The notes under the pieces were generated by a model. The model was not told where the DNA came from. It worked only from the letters and a program-made list of their open reading frames with translations, and searched no databases. From Mastigamoeba balamuthi (Eukaryota > Evosea > Mastigamoebida > Mastigamoebidae): a stretch of DNA of 64,000 bases. Location of the stretch: positions 429,498 through 493,497 of the forward strand of contig CACRSC010001925.1 of NCBI GenBank assembly GCA_902651635.1, given 5' to 3'. The position numbers were made by a program, and so were the translations under genes. Each line of letters opens with the position of its first letter. Position 1 is the first letter of the stretch. Positions 22,207 through 33,869 of the stretch are shown piece after piece.

Positions 22207-23314
22207 TCAGTTGAGCTTCGTGCGCTTGGCCCTGTCGGCGACCTCGACGAACCTCGGCGCCAGGTAGTTGTAGCCGGCCTCGTCGAGGCGCTGCTGGCGG
22301 CTCCTGTCCCTGCTGCTCGCCCTGGCCAGCGCGCGCCTGAGCCCCTTGCCCTGGGCGGGCCTGGCCGCGTTGTGGGCGCGCATGTGCCGCTTGATGGCCG
22401 CCGCCGGCCTGCGCCACGCGCGCGGGTTGGGCGTCGCGAAGATGCGCGCCGAGTCGGCCTTGTCGCGCGGCACGACCGACGCGCGCAGGCGGTGGCCCAT
22501 CAGCACGTAGCCGTCCATCGCGGCCGCCGTGATGGGCGCCACGCCGGCGTCGCGGAAGCGCACAAACGCGTAGTGGCGCGAGTGCCCCGTGCGCGGGTTG
22601 CGCGACACGCGGACGCGCTGCACGCGGCCGAACTGCGAGAAGAACTTCCGCAGCGGCGTCTCGACGAAGCCGCGCGGCAGGTGCCCCACGAACAGCACCC
22701 GCGAGGCGTCACCCGTGCCCCGGGCGACCGCCGCCGCGCGCTTGACCTTGGCCGCCGCCGCGTGCGTCCCCTTGAGCGCGCGCCCCGCCAGCGCCGCCGC
22801 CGTGATCGTGTCGCCGGCGCCGTCGCCGCCGGAAACGTCAGCCGACGCCGCCGCCGGCCTCCCGGGCCGCGGGCGCCACGCGGACGACGTCGCGAGACGC
22901 GGCGAACTCGTCGCCCGACTCGCCGGACTCGTCGCGCAGCTCGGCGTCCTCGTCGTCGTCGTCGGCGCCGGCGCCGGTGGCGTTGCATGACGTGACGATG
23001 GGGGTCTTGCGGGCCTTGCGCAGCTGCTTGGCGTCGGGCAGCTTCGGGCGGGCGGGGCGCGGCTTGTCCTTGTCGGCCTGGCGGACGGGCTCCTGCGGGG
23101 CTGCGGGGGCTGCCTGCTGCTGCTGCTGCTGGTTCTGCTGCTTCTGCTGGGCGGCGGGGGCGGTCTTCTGCTTCTTGCCCGCGGGCGGGGCCTCGGAGCG
23201 GATCTTGTCGCGCTCCTCGGTGGTCAGCAGGCGCGGGTCGATGACAGGCTCGGGCTGCTTCTTGCGGCGCTGCGCGCCGGGCCTGTTCTTGATCGCGCGA
23301 CGGGCCAGCACCAT
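22207..23314 (-). CDS. NIFK/Nop15-like nucleolar RNA-binding protein, one apparent frame change
   Basis: A ribosome-biogenesis RRM protein related to human NIFK and yeast Nop15, expected in the nucleolus acting on pre-60S rRNA. The N-terminal part (from ATG at 23314) is basic with a bipartite-like RRAIKNRPGAQRRKK, a polyglutamine stretch (CAG-type repeat about 23115-23150) and an acidic DDDDEDAEL patch. The C-terminal part has a full RRM: RNP2-like VLFVGHLPRGF, then LRKFFSQFGRVQRVRVSR, and RNP1-like HYAFVRF, followed by a basic tail. The GHLPRGF...FSQFG...HYAFV signature is that of NIFK/Nop15. The two parts lie in different frames; the switch is in a GC-repetitive run near 22840-22880 with no usable intron. 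That suggests a sequence error, because the RRM downstream is fully conserved. Confidence 0.85.
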
Positions 23315-23540
23315 TCTCGCAACGCGCCGACTCTACAAGGATATCGTGAATGCAGGGCTGCTGTTGATGTCAGAGATGATGCAATCTCGAATAATATCCT
23401 GCAACGAGAATATCGAGCGACAGAGCCCGGCTCTTGATTGAGACAGCTGGTGTGAGAGAGTACGCACACATAACCGGTGGTCAGAATAGAATAAAGAGAG
23501 AAAGCACAAACAAAAAGACACCCCAGAAGACAAAAATTTC

Positions 23541-23623
23541 GACAGCTGCAGGATTTGAACCTACGCCTCCGTAAAGAGAATTGATTTCGAGTCAATCGCC
23601 TTAGACCGCTCGGCCAAGCTGTC
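23541..23623 (-). tRNA. tRNA-Ser (CGA)
   Basis: A type II cloverleaf on the minus strand. The acceptor stem pairs GACAGCT with AGCTGTC, the A box TGGCCGAGCGG and B box GGTTCAAATCC are intact, and the anticodon arm ATTGA-CTCGAAA-TCAAT gives anticodon CGA. The long variable arm (CTC...GAG) is typical of tRNA-Ser. No intron and no encoded CCA. A T-run just downstream (about 23532-23536 on the complementary strand) fits a Pol III terminator. Confidence 0.95.
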
Positions 23624-23873
23624 ATTTACAACATTTTACTCTGAGAAACCTTGTAGGCGCATACGATGCCTCAATAAACAACACTCCATTTGTCTGCGGG
23701 TCTGCCTAAGACCGGGAGATCCTTATCCCTTGCTGATACTATTGTAGACCCCCCCGGGATGCTTATTCGAGGTTCATATCAGTCCGACTGATAGATTGCA
23801 AGCCGCCAACTCGGAATCTGCCAGAATCTAGTGCAGAGCTATTTTTGCCGCAGAGCAAAGCCGTCACCCAATA

Positions 23874-24444
23874 ATGAGCGGGTCCCCTTCTCACACGCCC
23901 CCGCTGACCCTCACCGCCAAGGGCTTCGTCACGCGAGGTACCGCCACCCCCCACACACCCCACGGAGCCCCTTGCTGACCGCACGCAAGGCGGCGAGAAG
24001 TTCGCGTTTGTGCACGACGCGCCCCCGGCTGTGGCGCCGCCCAAGGAGAAGCCCGCCGTCAGCAGCTACCAGCAGTCCTTCTGCCACGAGCACCACAACC
24101 AGTTCGGCAAGCCCCTCGTCGCCTACCGCCCCGACGCCCCGCGCAACATCGGCGAGCCCGTGCCCCAGCACGTCACCAAAGCCACAGCCACCAACGTCAG
24201 GTCCGCATCTTCCACCGCTTTTTATTTTTCCCCCCTCCCTGTCGGTTTTCCGGGGGTCAATTGACTCGCTTCCGCGACGGGCCACTGACGTGCGGCTGTG
24301 TTCTCCCCCCCCCCCCGCCACAGGATGGCGGACTCGTCGAGACCGTTCAGGCCCGCGGAGCACTACCAGACAACATACCAAACCACCATCGCGTCGTCAA
24401 CCACCAGCCACCCCGTCACCAAGGCACAGCTTATGAAGCAATAG
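23874..24444 (+). CDS. Small three-exon protein, possibly axonemal
   Basis: A 131-residue protein from verified exons 23874-23937, 23990-24200 and 24324-24444 (396 nt, phases match; introns of 52 and 123 nt, the second ending in a long C-run plus cacag). It starts with a Ser/Thr/Pro-rich leader, then GGEKFAFVHD, a Pro-rich stretch, the segment SFCHEHHNQFGKPLVAYRPD, and ends in FRPAEHYQTTYQTT ... HPVTKAQLMKQ. I do not recognise a named family. The short repeated Tyr-x-Thr-Thr pattern and proline-rich extended make-up are like microtubule inner proteins of cilia, which is only a weak inference. If true it would imply a flagellated life stage. It is divergent from the tRNA and RRM genes on its left. 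Confidence 0.75.
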
Positions 24445-24950
24445 CACAACGCATGGCAACCCCGCCAGCTGCCCTGCTCGGCAAACAAAGCCCGGCCTGC
24501 CTCAGTGTTCTTTCTCTCGTCTCTTTTCCGTTATGTGAGAAGCAGAAACAGCAAATATTGTTACGATGTGACACTGATACGTAACTGAAGAAACCACTCA
24601 CTAGTGGGGTTGCGTTTTTTCTGCGATTATCTACGCCTAAATCCCCACATTGCAAGGGTATTAACAAAGGGAAAGAGAGCTCTGTTGAGATATCTAGTGA
24701 TGGTGGCGATGATGATGTGAGGTGAGAAAACCACTACATTCCCCTCTTCATGAAAGGAACTGTGGGAAGTGTTGTGCATGCAGTGGGGCTGCTGCCACTC
24801 AGTGTCGGAGATGGCTTCTCTGATTCATTTTGACGAATATCGTCTACTCCCATTTGCCTTTCGAGATTTGGCTTTGTGATCTTGTGGGCTTCCATGTACT
24901 TCTTGACTGGAGTGCACTAATGAACATTCTCAATTGACGTTCCACGCATC
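24445..24950. other. Intergenic, nothing recognised
   Basis: AT-richer non-coding DNA downstream of the small three-exon gene. No supported features. Confidence 0.4.
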
Positions 24951-24954
24951 AGGA

Positions 24955-25400
24955 TGATCATCTGGTACATTGGGGGAAGCTGAGGTTCGTGAAATGAAAA
25001 TTCAATTTTTCATTCTCATGCTTGTGTGAGTACACCTTCTTGATGAGGAACTCGCCCTTCTTGCACATCTTCTTTGAGAGCTGCTTGTGGGTCATTTCCC
25101 TAGGGTAGAAGATGTGAAGGCAGTCCACGTGTGCCATTCTGCACTCGTGGTTGACAAGACTGTGATTTTGTAGATGATGTTCGAGTTCTTGCATGTGCCA
25201 ATGACTACAAATGACCCTGACCACTTGAGGTCGAGCTTCTTCTCATTTTTGTGCCATAAGAGCACGTAATCCCCAGTCTGGTACAACATCTTGCCCTTGG
25301 CCTTTGTAATGGTGCTCTTGCAGTGCTTTTTCGTGATGTTTCTGGATTTTCTGATCAATTTGAGCCAAAAGAGATCCTTAAGTCTCGTCTGGGCCATAGG
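24955..25400 (-). mobile_element. Ty3/gypsy chromovirus fossil, integrase tail and chromodomain-like region
   Basis: A decayed fragment on the minus strand. It resembles the C-terminal end of the whole element at 46.6-51.8 kb: a GDYVLL-type integrase tail, a short linker with HVDCLHIFYP-like sequence, and a chromodomain-like start (FLIKKVYSHKHENEKL). It is old, isolated from any visible LTR, and broken in several places. Confidence 0.7.
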
Positions 25401-26460
25401 TCCACAACACCTTCAACACCTCTCACAGCCTTCAGAATGGTATTACAGATCGACTCAGCTGTCATGGGTCTTATTGGCATAACAATAACAGTAGGCAGAT
25501 GTATACAGCTTGCAAAAAACCGTCCTTATAAGTGCAGGGGGGGTATTACCAGATTGTCCAGGATTCAATCGACCATGGGAAGACTACCTTCTCAATCTGG
25601 GTTGGCATTTCGAGTAGAACTTGCCCTCGTTCAGTCTGAAGAATGTCCCAGCAACCTAATCGGTGTGCCTTATGGACCTTTTTATTCCATGATGAAAATG
25701 CAAGACAGGGTAAATTCCAAAGAGCAGGATGTCAATTTCTTTATCTTCCCAGGCACCATCCCACTAAGCACATCACATATCCTACTGGCAATGTCCTGGA
25801 TGTACTGCCTGAGAAAGGCAATAACCTGCATCCCTGCCACAATCAGCAGTGCCAGTGATCGGCAACCAGCCACACTGAGCCACTCACTGCCTCACTTTTG
25901 TTAGCAGATTCAGTTAAGAGAGTTGTTCCCGCAAAGCCTTAACCCCCACTCTCTTCTTCCTTTATCAGCATAGGCACACAGCACATAATTCCTTTCTTTA
26001 CAAACCCAGGAAACATCATAAGCCAGAAACGATGAGCCACAGGGCCTCGCACTAACAGATTCAAAGCTTGTCCCGAATCGCACAACAATGAAATCGTTTG
26101 ACACATCTGTCATATCAGACCCCACGATTCTGCACTTCTTTGCATCTGTCTTCATCCTTCTTCATACATGGTATGTGACCAGTTCCACATGGTCAATTCA
26201 GCATGAGCTTACTTAATTATGGAGTGGGGGTTTGATGTCACACAGGACACGGTCCTTGTGCAGGTCTAGGACTATAGGACATCGCATTATCACTTCATTC
26301 ACTAAACGAGATGCAATCAACCACTAATAGATACAGGTGAATACCTGAAATGCCTGGACTTCTGTAGCTTCCTTCATTCTGGTCTCAATAAAATCCAGAG
26401 CAGTCCAAGATCATCATGTTGCAAGTGGGATAGAACTGCCATTTTAATCAATGTCAGTGA
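25401..26460. other. Non-coding spacer between retroelement fossils
   Basis: No supported gene. It contains one copy of a conserved 5'-flank element at about 26049-26138, listed separately. The rest may include further unrecognisable retroelement debris. Confidence 0.35.
26049..26138 (+). promoter_or_regulatory. Copy of the glycosyltransferase 5'-flank element
   Basis: About 90 nt here match 31914-32000, the sequence immediately before the glycosyltransferase start codon. The best block, beginning 'cccgaatcgcacaacaa' and ending 'cagaccccacgattctgc', is about 65 nt with few mismatches. No glycosyltransferase coding sequence follows at this site. It is either an orphan promoter/5' UTR left from a lost gene copy or part of a dispersed repeat. 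Confidence 0.55.
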
Positions 26461-27150
26461 TTCAGAGTACAAGAGCAAGATGATTGGCACGGGAATCTGG
26501 AAGGAGATCGCACGGAAGAAGGTTCATTTCCCATCTCCCACGGTGTTTGTACAAAAACCAGATAGGGCCTGGCAGGTTTGTGGTGCCTACCGGTTGATCA
26601 ACCACGTCATAGATTCCGATTTCTACATCAACGTGCTCATCATCGACCCTGACACCTACGAATATGCAACGGGAGCCACGATTTCCAACAGGTTCCCATG
26701 GAGTCATGCTGGGGAATTCTGGCATTCGTCTCGAAGGTGCTGCAGCCAGCTGATCGATGTTACCTCTGGATGCCTGAGAAGAAAGCATGTGGGCTTGTCA
26801 AGGGACATCTAGCAGCAAGGGAACTCGGTTTAGTCTATGCACGACATGTCATCTACCATCCCGACCACAGCAACCTACGTTGGATGGCCAACTCCAGCAA
26901 CTGCCCCTTCCCCTTCCAGTCTAGTCGCATTCAGGCCCTCAACTACCAGGTTAATGAAGAGCATCACATTTCGGTGGTGTCCTGAGGAAAACGGGGCTGT
27001 TGAGGTTGCAGTGCAGGTTCTGTGGGCCCTGCTTCTGGGCCATTCCCTGGACTGGCCCGACGTCCTTCCAGCGGCTATGTTTGCATTGAGCAGCTATGTG
27101 CACTCACTCCATCGGGGCCATGCCCTTCGAGGTCATTCATGGGTTTGCCA
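26460..27150 (+). mobile_element. Ty3/gypsy fossil, reverse transcriptase to integrase pieces
   Basis: A decayed plus-strand remnant of a pol region. In order it shows an RT-like part (VCGAYRLIN), an RNase H-like part (VIYHPDHSNLRWM) and an integrase-like part (around 26975-27130). It is much compressed compared with a whole element, has many breaks, and shows no LTRs. It is probably related to the fossil at 25 kb but lies on the opposite strand, so at least two insertions or a rearrangement occurred. Confidence 0.65.
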
Positions 27151-29094
27151 GCAGAACACCTCTCTACCTCACGGTTCACAGGAACTACTCAGCTGGGAGC
27201 CCCAACATGGACCCCCAGCTACTACACGATCAACTCCTGCTATGATAGCGAGGGGACTGCACCCCCTAGGCAAAGGAATAGCATTTCCCCTCCCACCCTC
27301 TCGTCACCACACGAATACAAATCAATACATTATCACTCCTTCTTCTTCCCTTAATCCTCGAGTCTCTCAACCCCTCCAGGGGCCTCCTGCCCCCACCCCA
27401 CGCATTACTGGGCATCACTACATCACCACCACGTTGCTGGCAAGCTCAAGCTCTGCGTTCAGTGGCTTGGTTGCCCGGATTTCAGGGACAACGACACGTG
27501 AGAAACTCTCGGGGGTGACTGAATTGAGATGAAGCAGCACACCTCAGGCGAGAAAGGGCTTCACAGTTCAAGAGTACTTGCAGGACAACATGATAATTCC
27601 GTCTACTTACTCCGGACAACTGCATCTCACAGACACACACATTCCACAGCCAAAAACAGGCCAATACACAAAAATGCAACATGTAAGACCAGACAGCGCC
27701 ATAGATCCCTTACCACAACCGAAGAGCACACCAAGAAAAAGAGTACCCTTATCCTTTTCCCCCCTTCTTCCATTCATCCCTGACCCCACAGGGCCCATCT
27801 CTGACCAGTAAAAGAAGTGATTTAAATAGTCATTGCAGCTGAAATGATACCCAGATGCAAGTAAATACGCAAAAACCAAGAACAGGACAGCATTCTGGAT
27901 TCCGTCTTGCCAGGACTGCCTCTCTGATATGCCCAGCAAGAATACAACTGTTCCCCTTCCCAGTATTCATCACGTTGTCTAAATCCCACTTCCTTCTATC
28001 ATTTTCCCTAGCCCTCAGGGCTCATCCCTGGTTAGAATCTTCGGGATTGAGAGTTCTTATTCCTTCAACTTTCAGTGAAGACTCAAAAAGAGAAACACTG
28101 TTGTTCAAAGAGAACATAAATGAACCTGTAACTATGGTTGAACATTATGATCTGCTTATACTGAATCCAGAATATGAACTGTAGGCAAAGGATGCACGAA
28201 GCATCTGGATTCTTATTTAGTGAACAGTATGTAGTTTTGTTTGTCTTAATTATCAAACTCTTTATTAAACATTTGGTCATTGCTGCAACTAGTGCACATG
28301 AAGCACTAAATCTGTAGCGATGTTTTTTCAGTGCTACTTCTTCCTTTCCTTCCTTAAAAACACCTGTTCAGTATACATAACTCACTGTTTGTCCAGGAGT
28401 CGTGAAGAATGTGCAGAGCAGAGCACAGTCCGTGCTCTGTCTCCTGCAGACTGCTGAGGGGAGGGGAGGAAGCAGCATGGCTTCCAGGCAGCATTACTCA
28501 GGTACACTGTCCCTCTTTTTCCTCCCCATTTTCTGCTCCATTTCCCCATTTCTCCCCCTTTTCCCCTGAAAAGTGCATCACTGTGACTAACACTGTAGCT
28601 ACACTGCAGGTTGTGATGAGAAGCAGTATCAGCCTGAGCACACACCTGAGGTCTGTATTCACGCCCCCCTCTCCCTGCATTCTCTTCATTTATCTTTTTT
28701 AACGGATGCGCATGATGGCCTATTAACGCTATACCGTTCGAATACTCACAAGTCCCATTTTTACAGGTGTGAAAGATAATATGAGCAGAGCCTGGCGCCA
28801 CGCCTGGCTCTGATGGAGACTGAGCTTGAGAACTCATTCTCCTCACTCCACATCAATACACCCCATCCCACACCTTTATACAGAACAAATAAATTTCAAT
28901 CTTTAAATTGAATTAGACACATCGTTTTCTGGGGTTTTAATCATTTAAATCGTTTTCATCGAAAAATAAATTGCTAAAAATCGCTAAAAAAGATTAATGC
29001 ACATTATGTGCATTATGTGTATTACGTGCATTATGTGCACATGCACCAATTTAGTGCTTTAGCGAATAAAACGCAGTGATGACCAAATGTTTAT
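27151..29094. other. AT-rich intergenic region
   Basis: No supported gene. It has AT-rich and pyrimidine-rich runs and ends at the 3' side of acyltransferase copy 3. A short array of 9-10 nt units (attatgtgc-like) lies at about 28998-29046. Confidence 0.4.
28998..29046 (+). repeat. Short tandem array, attatgtgc-like unit
   Basis: Four to five imperfect copies of a 9-10 nt unit reading as 'cattatgtg' / 'cattacgtg', about 50 nt in all, just beyond the 3' end of acyltransferase copy 3. Confidence 0.6.
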
Positions 29095-31625
29095 TTAAAA
29101 CAGTATTTCATCATGAATTTGTGACCTTGGACCATAGATCAAGGTTATTCTCTCTTCTGCTCTCATGATTGCTTCAATATTCTGAAAGCAGTGACTCGAT
29201 CGTAGTCTTGCAATGATGTAATTTCTTGCAAAGTCCAGGAATTGGATGGAGAAATGAGAAGAGTCTGTGAAGATAGGAATATCATATGCATGACTATGGC
29301 ACATTCCATCTTGGCAAACCAGATCATTGAATGAGATCATATCAACCGAGTCACGAAGACTCGGGAATTCTTGAATGACATCACGCACTCTGTCAATATC
29401 AATACCTGTCAGAACACTGTTCTGTTTGTAAATGCAATGGCTTGCTTGGCTCGTGCGAAGGCAATTGATGGGCCAATCTCTCTGAGGCATTTCCCAACCG
29501 GCAGAGTCAAACCAGATGGGATTATCAATCAGAATTACTGTACACGACGAATTTTGGATCCACTGACGAATATACCTCTTGAAATCAGATCCCCAGCTGG
29601 GAAACTCGGAAAATCGATTCTGAAAATAGCCTAAGTGAAATCACAGTGACCAATACATACTCTGAAGGAGAGAAAAGTAAGACGATAGTCATAATTGTTT
29701 GGGGTCCAGAAGCTCGGAGGATTCCACATGAGCTCAAAGTTGCCAACATTACTCAGATCGTGTGATATTCCACCACTCCAATACGATGCATTCAGCTCTT
29801 TACCGTAGTGGAATAGATGTTTCCACAGCTGCATTACATGAGAATCCCCATTAACAGCAAGAGCAGCTTTTGAAGTTCGATGGAAGAGACGAGCAGATGG
29901 ATGTGGAGAAAGATCCAATGGGGACCATCCCGAATCCCTCCGGTAGTAGGTTGCTGCATATGAATTGACTCTCAGAACTGGCGCATTAAATGGATTTCCA
30001 TCCTCAAGCCAAGGAGCATGTGTTCTATATTGTATGTCAGCAATAGAAACCAATAGCATTGAATGCACGAATTGGAAAGAGCATATGGTTTGGGCATATG
30101 TATGTTGAATGTCTCACTTGTTCGAAGAGAAAGCTCTGCTAATGCAATCGGAGAGCCAATACCAGCAAACAGAAGGCCAAGGGATATCAACCAGTGCAAT
30201 TTCATTTTTTGCATTGGCTTCTGTTCATTTGTGCGGTGAGCTCGAAAACAGAACACTGGATGCACCTCTATGAGGAAGAAACTTGCAGATGAGAAGGCAC
30301 CTGTTATCAATAGGCAGGACAACCACATTGGACTTGCTGATAAGGAAAGAGAAGAATAAAAGCGAACGAGGATGATGACTGGCATATGGTATAGATAAAT
30401 GGAGTATGACATGTCTCCGACCAGCTTCACAACAGGCGCTTTTTTCATTGATGTTTTGCATGCAATCAGAAATGCTGTTATTGAACATACTGTGAGCGTC
30501 AGCGCATTAGGGTATCCTTCACTAAGGAGTGAAAATACAACGGGTGAGTGTGGATCTTCAATGAGCATTGTCATACCTTGGAGTGAAAACACTTGCCACA
30601 GTGAGTGATATCCACGCTATGGCATAAGCCATGACCCAATACCACTTGCTCATGGAGGGGCTGATGTATTTATGAATTAGAACGTCATAGTGGGACACTA
30701 GAGCTCCCAGGGCGAACTCCCAGAACCTGCTTCCGAGAAAATAAAATCTCCATTTGTGTGGCTGCAAAAACATGGTGGCAAAGGACACAACCGCACTGGC
30801 AGCCAGGATGGGTCCAACACACTGAAGATGATGAGATCAAGGGAAACAGAGGATATGATAAGCTCACCCTTGCGAACCTCTTGCGGAGTGCAGCCTGAAG
30901 CAAAACAAGAAGTATGGGAACTAGTACGTAGAGCTGCTCCTCAACAGCGAGAGACCAGTAATGAATAACAATGCTTGGAGAATTCTCTTCGAAGTACCCT
31001 CGTTCCATGGTCATCTGGTTTATGTTTGCGCACTGCATTGCTGCCATTTTGATGTCGTTCATCTGGCCTACGCATCGGTCATTGTACATGCAGAATGCAG
31101 ACCTCCAGAGCACCGCCGTGAGAAGAACCAGCATTACTGCGCTTGGTGGGTTCAGCCTCTTGGCTCTTCTTCCAACGAACTCGAATAGCGAGAACTCACT
31201 ATTCACAAGCCCGCGTATCTGAGGGAAATGCCCGGCTCTGTGAGAATTGATACCACGGACTTGGGCCTCACCACCGAGCCGAAGACGAGGAAGCCGCTGA
31301 TGACGAAGAAGATGTCTACGCCCACGAAGCCGCCCCTCATCCACGGAACATCAAGGTGGAAGAGAACGACCGCGATCACGGCCATCGCCCTCATCACTTG
31401 TATGTCCACGCGGCGCCCCTTATCGCCCCCGGGCTTGCGGTCCCTCTTCGCGTTGTCGGTCGGTGCCTCAGGGCAGTTGTGAACGCCAGTGGCGGCGCTG
31501 CCCTGGGGACTGCAGGAGGAGCCTTGCGTGTTCTGGTTTGAGTCCGTGCCGGTGGGTGCTTCGGTGCGGTTCTCTGAGTGGTCGGGGAGGACCTCGAGGG
31601 CCTGCTCTGTTTGCTCCGCTGTCAT
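29095..31625 (-). CDS. Membrane O-acyltransferase (Acyltransferase_3 + SGNH), copy 3
   Basis: A 748-residue intact family member. Verified exons (minus) are 31272-31625, 30868-31218, 30577-30821, 30266-30521, 30069-30220, 29661-30024 and 29095-29619 (2,247 nt). All six introns (41-55 nt) sit at the same codons as in copies 2 and 4. It has RRVDIQVMRAMAVIAVVLFH with the acyltransferase histidine, GVDIFFVISGFLVFGS, RRAKRLNPPS, HYWSLAVEEQLY, GDMSYSIYLYH, and the C-terminal SGNH domain with GDSH and DSSHF. The cytosolic N-terminus is charged and Pro/Ser-rich and varies most between copies. It is divergently arranged with the glycosyltransferase (about 380 nt between starts), so the two may share a promoter region. 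A fragment nearly identical to this copy lies at 8293-9178. Confidence 0.92.
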
Positions 31626-31913
31626 GTTCTTTACAACTATTACTTGTGCAGTACCGGTTCTCGGAAATGACGGGGCATTGGACCGTCGTGAATTTCCACG
31701 ACACGCGGTCGAGCATTTCCGCTCGCGAAGTATGCCAAATAGAGCAGTCGTCCATGGGTCACCTCTGGAAAACAGCATTTGCCGGAAAAGACCACAGCAC
31801 AGCACCCTGTCCTAGGAGCAATGCCTTACGTGCTCCCCTCTGGGGCTCGGCGAAAAACTCAACCCTCCAGAGGGTGTAGCCTTCCTCGCCCGGTCAATTC
31901 AGTGGACGCCACT

Positions 31914-32000
31914 ATCCCAACAGATTCCACGCATTTCCCGAATCGCACAACAACGAATTCGCTCGACACATCTGTCGTATCAGACCCCACGATTCTGCCG
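31914..32000 (+). promoter_or_regulatory. Conserved 5' flank of the glycosyltransferase gene
   Basis: The sequence ending seven bases before the start codon at 32008 is shared with 26049-26138 (see that entry). Conservation of non-coding sequence at two sites suggests a promoter, initiator or 5' UTR element. Confidence 0.5.
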
Positions 32001-32007
32001 CGTCACG

Positions 32008-33869
32008 ATGCACTGGTTCGATCGGGCGTCGCGCGTGCGGCTGGCAGCGGTGGCCGTGCTCATCGCGGCCTGCGTGTACGCCGCGTGCCTGCAGCAGCGC
32101 TCCGTGGCCGCCACCGCTGCCGCCGCCGAGCGCGCCGTCGTGCCCCTGGCCACCGCGCTGGCCCCGCACGAGGCCCTCGCCAGCGCCCGCGCCACCGTGG
32201 ACATCGACGTGCCGCACGTGCTCCCCTGTGCGGGCCGCCGAGTTCCAATCTTGCGCAATCAACACGCAAACGAATTGATTTCAATTCAATTGAATGTACG
32301 GAAACTCAAAATTGGGGGAAATTGCGGCCCGCGTGCGCGCCAGTCGCGGAGCAGGACAACGCGGTGGCGGACGGGTCGTTCGACCTCGCGGCCTCGGGCG
32401 CGGGCCCGTGGGTCCCCGAGGGCGCGGGCTTCGCGGGCGACGCCACGGGCGGCCGCGCCGGCTCGTTCACCCCGCGCGCCGCCACGTCATGCATCGTCAT
32501 CAGCCCCGGCGGCGCCGCGGCGCAGTACGTCGTCGCCACCCCCGCGGCGTCTGCGGCGCGCGAGGTGGTCGTCCTCGTCGCCGCGTGGTCGCGCGCCGTC
32601 GGCCCCGTCGTCGTCGCCGTCGACGGCCGCAACGTCAGCGGCGAGGCGGGGCGCCTGGAGGTGACGCTGCGGCGGCACAGGGGCACGGGCGTCACGCTGG
32701 CGCTGGACCTCGCGGCGCCCGAGGGCGACTGGTCGCCGGCGTGGCGCGTGGCGTCGGTCTGGGGCCACGTGGCGTCGGTCGACGTCGTCGTCCGCGCCGG
32801 GGAGGGCCGGGCGATCGCCGTCGATGACGTGCGCGTGACGCTGGCGACGACCGGCGCGGGGCGAAGTCGCGTCGAGGCGCTGGCGGCGGCGCTGGAGGAC
32901 GCGCGCGGGCAGCGGGCCGCGGGGCCGGCGTGGGAGTGCGCGGCGCAGCCCTGCAGGGGCCGGAGGTTCGTGCAGGTCTGGTCGACGGCGCGCGAGACGT
33001 ACACGGCGCTGCAGCTGCGCTCGGCCGAGAGCATCGTGCGGCACCACGCCGACGCCTGCGTGTGCGTCTACGCCGAGGCGCTGCCCGAGTGGTGGTTCGC
33101 GGAGCTCTGGTACTACGGCCACAACGTCCGCGTGGCCCGCACCGACACGCGGGCCCTCTGCGAGCGCCTGCCCGCGGCGGCGGCCGCGTGGGGGCTGCGG
33201 GCGGACGAGTGGCGCAGGTCGTCGCGGCACTTCTACGCGCACTGGGCCGACTGGCTGCGCCTCGCGCTGCTCTACGTCTACGGTGGGACCTACGCCGACA
33301 CCGACGTCGTCTTCGTCCGCGAGCTCGGTGCCGACGGCGAGCCCGCGACCAACACGACGTGCACGGACGTCAGCGCGGGCTCCGAGGGCGTGCAGCACCC
33401 GTGGCCCACGCTGGACCCCGAGGTCGTGATGCACCACGCGGGGCACAAGAGCCGCGCGCAGCTCGTGGGCCTCAACACAGCGGTCATGTCGTTCGACCGC
33501 GGCAACAAGTTCCCACTGCTGGCCCTCGAGGAGATCGGGAAGACCTACCAGCCGCGCTGCTGGAGCTGCCAGGGCACGGCCGTGGCCACGCGGGTGTACA
33601 GGACGTGGAGGGCGGCGATCGAGGCGCGGAGCGACCCGGACCTGTCGTGCACGCCCAGCAGGGTGGGGAGGTTCCAGCCCACGCGGTGGCAGAACGCGCG
33701 GATCTACACGATACACCCAGAGGAGGAGCTGCTGGCCGAGGTGCTGCGCAGCTCGACGGCGGTGCACCTGTGGAACAAGGCCTACCCCACGTCCAGGTTC
33801 GAGAACGCCAGCTTCGTGCACCGCGTGCTCGAGCATTCGAGGGTCACGCTGTTCCCCCTCAACGCCTGA
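32008..33869 (+). CDS. Golgi glycosyltransferase, GT32 / A4GALT-like, with N-terminal beta-sandwich
   Basis: A 581-residue type II membrane protein. Verified exons are 32008-32227 and 32344-33869 (phase 1, 1,746 nt). Residues about 10-27 (VRLAAVAVLIAACVYAAC) form a signal anchor. Residues about 75-240 resemble a carbohydrate-binding-type jelly roll, ending in a typical AVDDVRV strand; this assignment is inference. The C-terminal half is a sugar-nucleotide transferase: WADWLRLALLYVYGGTYADTDVVF holds the DxD metal/nucleotide motif, and STAVHLWNK matches the conserved AVHxWN of the alpha-1,4-galactosyl/GlcNAc-transferase C-terminal domain (CAZy GT32). It would add a hexose or HexNAc to a glycan in the Golgi. 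Its position between two surface-polysaccharide acyltransferases suggests a common glycan substrate. A broken duplicate lies at 7694-8553. Confidence 0.9.

Noticed and set aside
22372-22995. Plus-strand Arg/His-rich frame opposite the RRM gene
   Set aside because: Shadow of the NIFK-like gene; no domain and extreme composition.
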